The notes beneath the pieces were generated by a model that was given only the letters and a program-made list of their open reading frames with translations, made no database searches and was not told where the DNA came from. Source: Actinomycetota bacterium (GTDB lineage: Bacteria > Actinomycetota > UBA4738 > HRBIN12). Taken from it: a stretch of DNA of 8,500 bases. The position numbers and the translations under genes were made by a program. The stretch covers positions 1-8,500 of the forward strand of contig VAYF01000122.1 of assembly GCA_005883885.1 (NCBI GenBank), written 5' to 3'. Below, in pieces: positions 5,496-8,500 of the stretch (position 1 is the first letter of the stretch; each line of letters begins with the position of its first letter).

Positions 5496-6376
5496 CAAGC
5501 CTCACCGCCCTCGGTCTCGGCGGCCGCAGGTGCCTCGACGGCTGCGGGAACGTCGACGGGAGCCGCATCGGCTGGCGGCGGGGCCTCGCTCTCGGCGGGA
5601 GCGGGCGCCGGAGGCGCCTCGATCGGGACCGGCTCGGCGGGGGCGTCCGCCCGAGGTGCCGGGCGCGCGCCACCACCGCCGCGCGCACGCGCGGTGGCGC
5701 GGGCGCGCGCCCGCTCGGTCTCCTGCTCACGGTAGGGAACCTCGTCGCCGTGGTAGACCCAGACCTTCACGCCGATCGCACCCATCGTCGTGCGTGCTTC
5801 GGCGGTGCCGAAGTCCACCTTCGCCCGCAACGTATGCAGGGGGACGCGCCCCTCGCGGTACCACTCTTTGCGGCCCATCTCGGTCCCGCCAAGACGGCCG
5901 GCCGTCGCGACCCGCACCCCGAGCGCCCCCGACCGCATGGCGGTCTGGACAGCCCGCCGCATCGCGCGGCGGAACGCCACGCGTCCGACGAGCTGTTCCG
6001 CGACGCCCTGCGCCAGCAACGCAGCGTCGGTCTCCGGGCGCACCTCGCTGGAGGCCTGGTTCATATCCTCGACCTTCACGTCGACCCGCTTCTTCGTGTA
6101 CCGCTCGATGTCCTTGCGGAGCCGGTCCACCTCGGCGCCCTTGCGGCCGATCACGATCCCGGGACGCGCGGTCCGGATGAAGACCCAGATCTGGTCGCCC
6201 TTGCGCTCGATGTCGATCGAAGAGATGCCCGCTCGGGTCAGCCGGGAGCGGATGTGTTTGCGGATCCAGATGTCCTCATGGAGGTGCTCGGCGTAGTCAC
6301 GCTTGGCGTACCAATTGCTCTTCCAGGGGTAGATCACCCCGAGCCGGAATCCATACGGATGGACCTTGTGTCCCAC
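5495..6376 (-). CDS. rpsC: 30S ribosomal protein S3 (uS3) with long Ala/Pro-rich C-terminal tail
   Basis: S3 lines the mRNA entry tunnel with S4 and S5. The 293-residue product starts VGHKVHPYGFRLGVIYPWKS and contains the type-II KH domain with GRKG at residues 77-80. The S3 C-terminal domain follows, with FRRAMRRAVQTAMRSGALGV (about 135-154) and the nearly invariant EWYREGRVPLHTLRA (171-185). After about residue 215 comes a low-complexity tail: first Arg/Ala/Gly-rich, then Pro/Ala/Glu-rich, ending GGEA. E. coli S3 has 233 residues; long tails of this kind are known in actinobacteria. Residues 103-110 (EDMNQASS) look like a small insertion. The GTG at 6376 overlaps the rplV stop as TAGTG, with GGAG about ten bases upstream. 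The long open frame upstream of it, to 7114, is an artefact of high GC. Confidence 0.97.
   Translation of the reverse strand: MGHKVHPYGFRLGVIYPWKSNWYAKRDYAEHLHEDIWIRKHIRSRLTRAGISSIDIERKGDQIWVFIRTARPGIVIGRKGAEVDRLRKDIERYTKKRVDVKVEDMNQASSEVRPETDAALLAQGVAEQLVGRVAFRRAMRRAVQTAMRSGALGVRVATAGRLGGTEMGRKEWYREGRVPLHTLRAKVDFGTAEARTTMGAIGVKVWVYHGDEVPYREQETERARARATARARGGGGARPAPRADAPAEPVPIEAPPAPAPAESEAPPPADAAPVDVPAAVEAPAAAETEGGEA
5661..5712 (-). repeat. GC-rich imperfect inverted repeat within the rpsC tail
   Basis: In the transcript, an 11-base arm (GGGCGCGCGCC) is perfectly complementary to the last 11 bases of this 52-base stretch. Inside it, CCACCGC pairs with GCGGTGG. The first arm is part of the self-complementary palindrome GGGCGCGCGCCC. 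It encodes about residues 222-239 of S3 (the Arg/Ala/Gly-rich run), so codon bias in a low-complexity tail may explain it, but the predicted hairpin would be very stable. It is not followed by a U-tract and is not a Rho-independent terminator. Confidence 0.6.
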
Positions 6377-6723
6377 TAGCTCTCGTCTCCTATCGTCTCC
6401 ACGACCAGCGTCACGTGCGCCGTGCGCTTCCGCACGCGCGTGGCGCGTCCGTACGCGCGCGGGCGATACCGCTTGAGCGTCGGCCCTTGATCGACCCAGC
6501 CGCGCGCCACGACCAGGTTCTCCGCGATCACGCCGGGGTTCTGCTCGGCGTTGGCGATCGCCGAGTTCAACAGCTTCGCGATGTCGTTGGACGCGCCCAG
6601 ACCCGAGAAACGGAGGATCCGCCGGGCCTCCTCGACGTGTTCGCCGCGGATGAGGTCGACGACGCGCCGCATCTTCCGAGGCGACGTGCGCACGTACTTC
6701 ATGGTCGCGCGCGACTGCGGCAT
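6376..6723 (-). CDS. rplV: 50S ribosomal protein L22 (uL22)
   Basis: L22 binds 23S rRNA and sends a beta-hairpin into the exit tunnel, where it forms part of the constriction that nascent chains and macrolides meet. The 115-residue product has YVRTSPRKMRRVVDLIRGEH (about 10-29), then LLNSAIANAEQN (about 51-62), then GPTLKRYRPRAYGRATRVRK (about 80-99), which is the tunnel hairpin signature, and ends in HVTLVVE. The ATG at 6723 directly abuts the rpsS TAG with no spacer and has a GGGGGCGAGG run just before it. A second Met at codon 8 is possible, but the first fits the operon spacing better. Confidence 0.97.
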   Translation of the reverse strand: MPQSRATMKYVRTSPRKMRRVVDLIRGEHVEEARRILRFSGLGASNDIAKLLNSAIANAEQNPGVIAENLVVARGWVDQGPTLKRYRPRAYGRATRVRKRTAHVTLVVETIGDES

Positions 6724-7005
6724 CTACCTCGCCCCCGTCCTTCGCTCGTCCCGCGCGTGCGAACGGAACGTGCGGGTCGGCGCGAATTCGCCGAGCTTGT
6801 GTCCGACCATGGACTCGGAGACGAACACGGGGACGTGCTTGCGCCCGTCGTGCACCGCGATCGTGTGACCGAGCATGTCCGGCACGATCGTCGAGCGCCG
6901 GGACCAGGTCCTGACGACCCGCTTCTCGCCCTTCTTGTTCATGTCGTCGACCTTCTTCATCAGGTGCTCGTCGACGAAGGGACCCTTCTTCACGGACCGT
7001 GGCAT
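6724..7005 (-). CDS. rpsS: 30S ribosomal protein S19 (uS19)
   Basis: S19 is in the 30S head and forms a complex with S13 near the A-site tRNA and the intersubunit bridges. The 93-residue product opens with MPRSVKKGPFVDEHLMKKVD and continues with the near-invariant TWSRRSTIVPDMLGHTIAVH (about 33-52) and GRKHVPVFVSESMVGHKLGE (about 54-73), then FAPTRTFRSH. The length matches the family (92-93). The frame is open upstream to 7092, but the ATG at 7005 is the family start and overlaps the rplB TGA by one base (TGATG). The wording is closest to the actinobacterial sequences I know. Confidence 0.98.
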   Translation of the reverse strand: MPRSVKKGPFVDEHLMKKVDDMNKKGEKRVVRTWSRRSTIVPDMLGHTIAVHDGRKHVPVFVSESMVGHKLGEFAPTRTFRSHARDERRTGAR

Positions 7006-7835
7006 CAGTTCCGACCTTTCCCTCGGCGCCGGACGATGTACTTCGTCGACGCCTTCTTCTTCTTCCTGGTGCGACCCTCCTTCTTGCCCCACGGTGAGGT
7101 GGGGTGACGACCACCCGAGGACTTGCCCTCGCCGCCGCCGAGCGGATGGTCGACGGGGTTCATCGCGACGCCGCGCACGGAGGGCCGTTTCCGCTGCCAG
7201 CGGGCACGACCGGCCTTGCCCAGCGAGATCAACTCGTGCTCCGCGTTCCCAACGGCGCCGACCGTCGCCTTGCAGGCGGAGGGAACCAGCCGCGTCTCGC
7301 CGGACGGGAGCCGGAGGGTCGCCATGGCGCCCTCCTTGGCCATCAGCTGCACGCTCGTGCCCGCCGACCGAGCCATCTTGGCGCCAGCGCCGGGCTTCAG
7401 TTCGATCGCGTGGATCACGGTGCCGACCGGGATGTTGCGGAGCGGCAGCGCGTTGCCCGGCCGGATCTCGGCGTCGGAGCCCGACATCAACCGATCGCCC
7501 TGCGCGACGCCATCGGGCGCGAGGATGTAGCGCTTCTCGCCGTCGACGTAGTGCAGCAACGCGATGCGCGCGCTCCGATTGGGGTCGTATTCGATGTGGG
7601 CCACCCTGGCGGGCACGCCGTCCTTGTTGCGACGGAAGTCCACCACCCGGTACCGGCGCTTGGTCCCGCCGCCCTGGTGGCGTGCCGTGATCCGGCCGTG
7701 CGTGTTCCGCCCCGCCTTGTTGCGACCCTTGGCGACGAGGGACTTCTCGGGCGTGGAGCGGGTGAGCTCGTCGAAGGTCGACACGCTCGCGCCGCGCCTG
7801 CCCGGCGTCGTCGGCTTGTACTTGCGAACGGCCAT
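7005..7835 (-). CDS. rplB: 50S ribosomal protein L2 (uL2)
   Basis: L2 binds domain IV of 23S rRNA, is required for subunit association and lies close to the peptidyl transferase centre. The 276-residue product has the standard length. The N-terminal OB-like domain includes GRNTHGRITARHQGGGTKRR (about 42-61) and IEYDPNRSARIALLHYVDGE (81-100). The SH3-like domain follows, with GTVIHAIELKPGAGAKMARS (138-157). The C-terminal loop is RGVAMNPVDHPLGGGEGKSS (221-240), then GRHPTSPWG and a Lys-rich tail ending YIVRRRGKGRN. The first conserved His (H230, equivalent to E. coli H229) is kept, but the second His of DHPHGGGEG is Leu 232. The ATG at 7835 follows the rplW stop by three bases and has GGGGA upstream. 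Confidence 0.98.
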   Translation of the reverse strand: MAVRKYKPTTPGRRGASVSTFDELTRSTPEKSLVAKGRNKAGRNTHGRITARHQGGGTKRRYRVVDFRRNKDGVPARVAHIEYDPNRSARIALLHYVDGEKRYILAPDGVAQGDRLMSGSDAEIRPGNALPLRNIPVGTVIHAIELKPGAGAKMARSAGTSVQLMAKEGAMATLRLPSGETRLVPSACKATVGAVGNAEHELISLGKAGRARWQRKRPSVRGVAMNPVDHPLGGGEGKSSGGRHPTSPWGKKEGRTRKKKKASTKYIVRRRGKGRN

Positions 7836-7838
7836 CGT

Positions 7839-8129
7839 CTATTTCCCCGTCTCGAAGATCTCGATCGCGTCACCCTCGGCGAGCGTCACGATCGCTCGCT
7901 TCTCATCGCCGCGCTTGCCTTTGGTGAACCCGCGCCGCTTGACCTTGCCGTGTCGGTTGAGCGTGTTGACCGACGTCACCCGGACGTTCCAGATGGCCTG
8001 GACGGCCTCCTTGATCTCGGTCTTGTTCGCTCGCTTGTCCACGAGGAACGTGTAGGAGCTCCGCTCCAGGCCCGCGTAGGACTTCTCGGAGACCACGGGG
8101 CGGATGATCACGTCGCGGGCGGACTTCAC
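7839..8129 (-). CDS. rplW: 50S ribosomal protein L23 (uL23)
   Basis: L23 lies at the exit of the polypeptide tunnel and is the main docking site for trigger factor, signal recognition particle and, with L29, the SecY channel. The 96-residue product shows the family pattern: DVIIRPVVSEKSYAGLERSS (about 6-25), then YTFLVDKRANKTEIKEAVQ (about 26-44), IWNVRVTSVNTLNRHGKVKR (about 46-65) and a basic loop GFTKGKRGDEKRAIVTL. The start is GTG at 8129, overlapping the rplD stop as GTGA, with AGGTGA six bases upstream. It ends in TAG three bases before rplB. Confidence 0.97.
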   Translation of the reverse strand: MKSARDVIIRPVVSEKSYAGLERSSYTFLVDKRANKTEIKEAVQAIWNVRVTSVNTLNRHGKVKRRGFTKGKRGDEKRAIVTLAEGDAIEIFETGK

Positions 8130-8500
8130 AAGCGCTCACCTGCCTCCGCCTCGGCGGCCGCCGCCGGCGACCCGGCGGCCACCCCCTCGAGGGCGTCGAG
8201 CGCCTCGGTGGTCACCACGATGCGGTCGGCCAGCAGGACGTCGTACGTGCCCAGGCCGCCCGCGTAGGAGACCCGGACATGCACGAGGTTCCGGAAGGAC
8301 TTCTCGACCGCGCCGGTCTCACTCGGCCGGGCCAGGACCACGAGGATCCGGCCCTCCACCTGAAGGGCGTCGAGGATCTCGACCGCCCGCTTCGTCTTGG
8401 GTTCCTCGAACGAGAGATCCTCGACCACCGCGAGCTTCCCGCTGGCGTGCGCGTCCGTGAGCGCCGACCGCAGGGCGCCGCGGCGCATCTTCTTGTTGAT
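8126..8500 (-). CDS. rplD: 50S ribosomal protein L4 (uL4), C-terminal part (5' end cut by window)
   Basis: L4 binds 23S rRNA domain I, and a loop of it reaches the exit tunnel; in E. coli it also controls the S10 operon by attenuation and translational repression. The last 124 residues are visible, beginning INKKMRRGALRSALTDAHAS, which is the conserved region just after the tunnel loop. The Rossmann-like part follows (LAVVEDLSFEEPKTKRAVEI, ILVVLARPSETGAVEKSFRN, and VLLADRIVVTTEALDALEGV). The C-terminus is a short Ala/Glu-rich tail (AAGSPAAAAEAEAGERL) beyond the usual family end. The reading frame runs off the window at 8500, so the start is not seen. Its stop overlaps rplW by four bases. Confidence 0.96.
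   Translation of the reverse strand: MNKKMRRGALRSALTDAHASGKLAVVEDLSFEEPKTKRAVEILDALQVEGRILVVLARPSETGAVEKSFRNLVHVRVSYAGGLGTYDVLLADRIVVTTEALDALEGVAAGSPAAAAEAEAGERL

Noticed and set aside
5661..5712. Possible intrinsic terminator in the rpsC tail
   Set aside because: The hairpin is strong but has no U-tract after it and lies within coding sequence of a gene followed by coupled essential genes.
5422..6379. Two overlapping plus-strand frames opposite rplP and rpsC
   Set aside because: They mirror conserved S3 and L16 codons; the Arg/Pro-rich translations show no family resemblance and have no plausible ribosome binding sites.
6377..7114. Apparent 539-codon frame extending rpsC upstream across rplV and rpsS
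   Set aside because: The upstream part is an out-of-frame translation of rplV and rpsS. S3 begins at its conserved GTG at 6376, directly after the rplV stop.
7104..8267. Long plus-strand open frame (387 codons) antisense to rplB, rplW and rplD
   Set aside because: It lies opposite three clearly conserved ribosomal genes, and its translation is Arg/Pro/Ala/Gly/Asp-rich without a recognisable domain. High-GC third positions commonly keep antisense frames open.
1..8500. Possible inserted novel gene, defence system, mobile element or RNA gene
   Set aside because: Every stretch longer than 33 bases is accounted for by a recognised ribosomal protein gene or secY in canonical order; no foreign insertion, repeat array or tRNA-like structure was seen.

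Overview
The window is a continuous block of the bacterial S10-spc ribosomal protein operon. All genes lie on the minus strand, so transcription runs from position 8500 down to position 1. Reading with transcription, the order is rplD (5'-truncated by the window edge), rplW, rplB, rpsS, rplV, rpsC, rplP, rpmC, rpsQ, rplN, rplX, rplE, rpsN, rpsH, rplF, rplR, rpsE, rpmD, rplO and secY (3'-truncated). This is the canonical bacterial order, with nothing inserted, missing or inverted.

The base composition is strongly GC-rich. Fourteen of the 19 stop codons present are TGA, and four of the 19 visible start codons are GTG (L23, S3, L14, SecY). S14 is the short zinc-binding type, L24 carries two CxxC pairs, and S3 has a long Ala/Pro-rich tail. 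S19, L16 and L29 match wording I know from Actinomycetota. A deep-branching high-GC actinobacterial lineage is therefore the most likely source, but this is an inference. The S3 N-terminus (GHKVHPYGFRLG) is also reminiscent of Chloroflexota, so the phylum is not settled.

Coding density is extreme: only about 88 of 8500 bases lie between genes. Most junctions are start/stop overlaps (ATGA, GTGA, TGATG, TAGTG) or gaps of 0-3 bases. The exceptions are L5/S14 (23-base gap), S8/L6 (22-base gap) and L15/secY (33-base gap). Most genes have a Shine-Dalgarno-like purine run inside the 3' end of the upstream gene, which fits one polycistronic message with translational coupling. I see no promoter, terminator, RNA gene, mobile element or CRISPR array.

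Functionally, the proximal half (L4 to S17) supplies early-assembling and exit-tunnel proteins and the mRNA-entry protein S3. The distal half (L14 to L15) supplies the spc set. SecY, the translocon channel that docks on the ribosome exit near L23/L29, follows at the end. I found no previously undescribed system. The points worth a second look are lineage-specific variations of ribosomal proteins: extensions, a small S3 insertion and an L2 active-loop substitution. The unusually weak translation-initiation region of secY is also notable.
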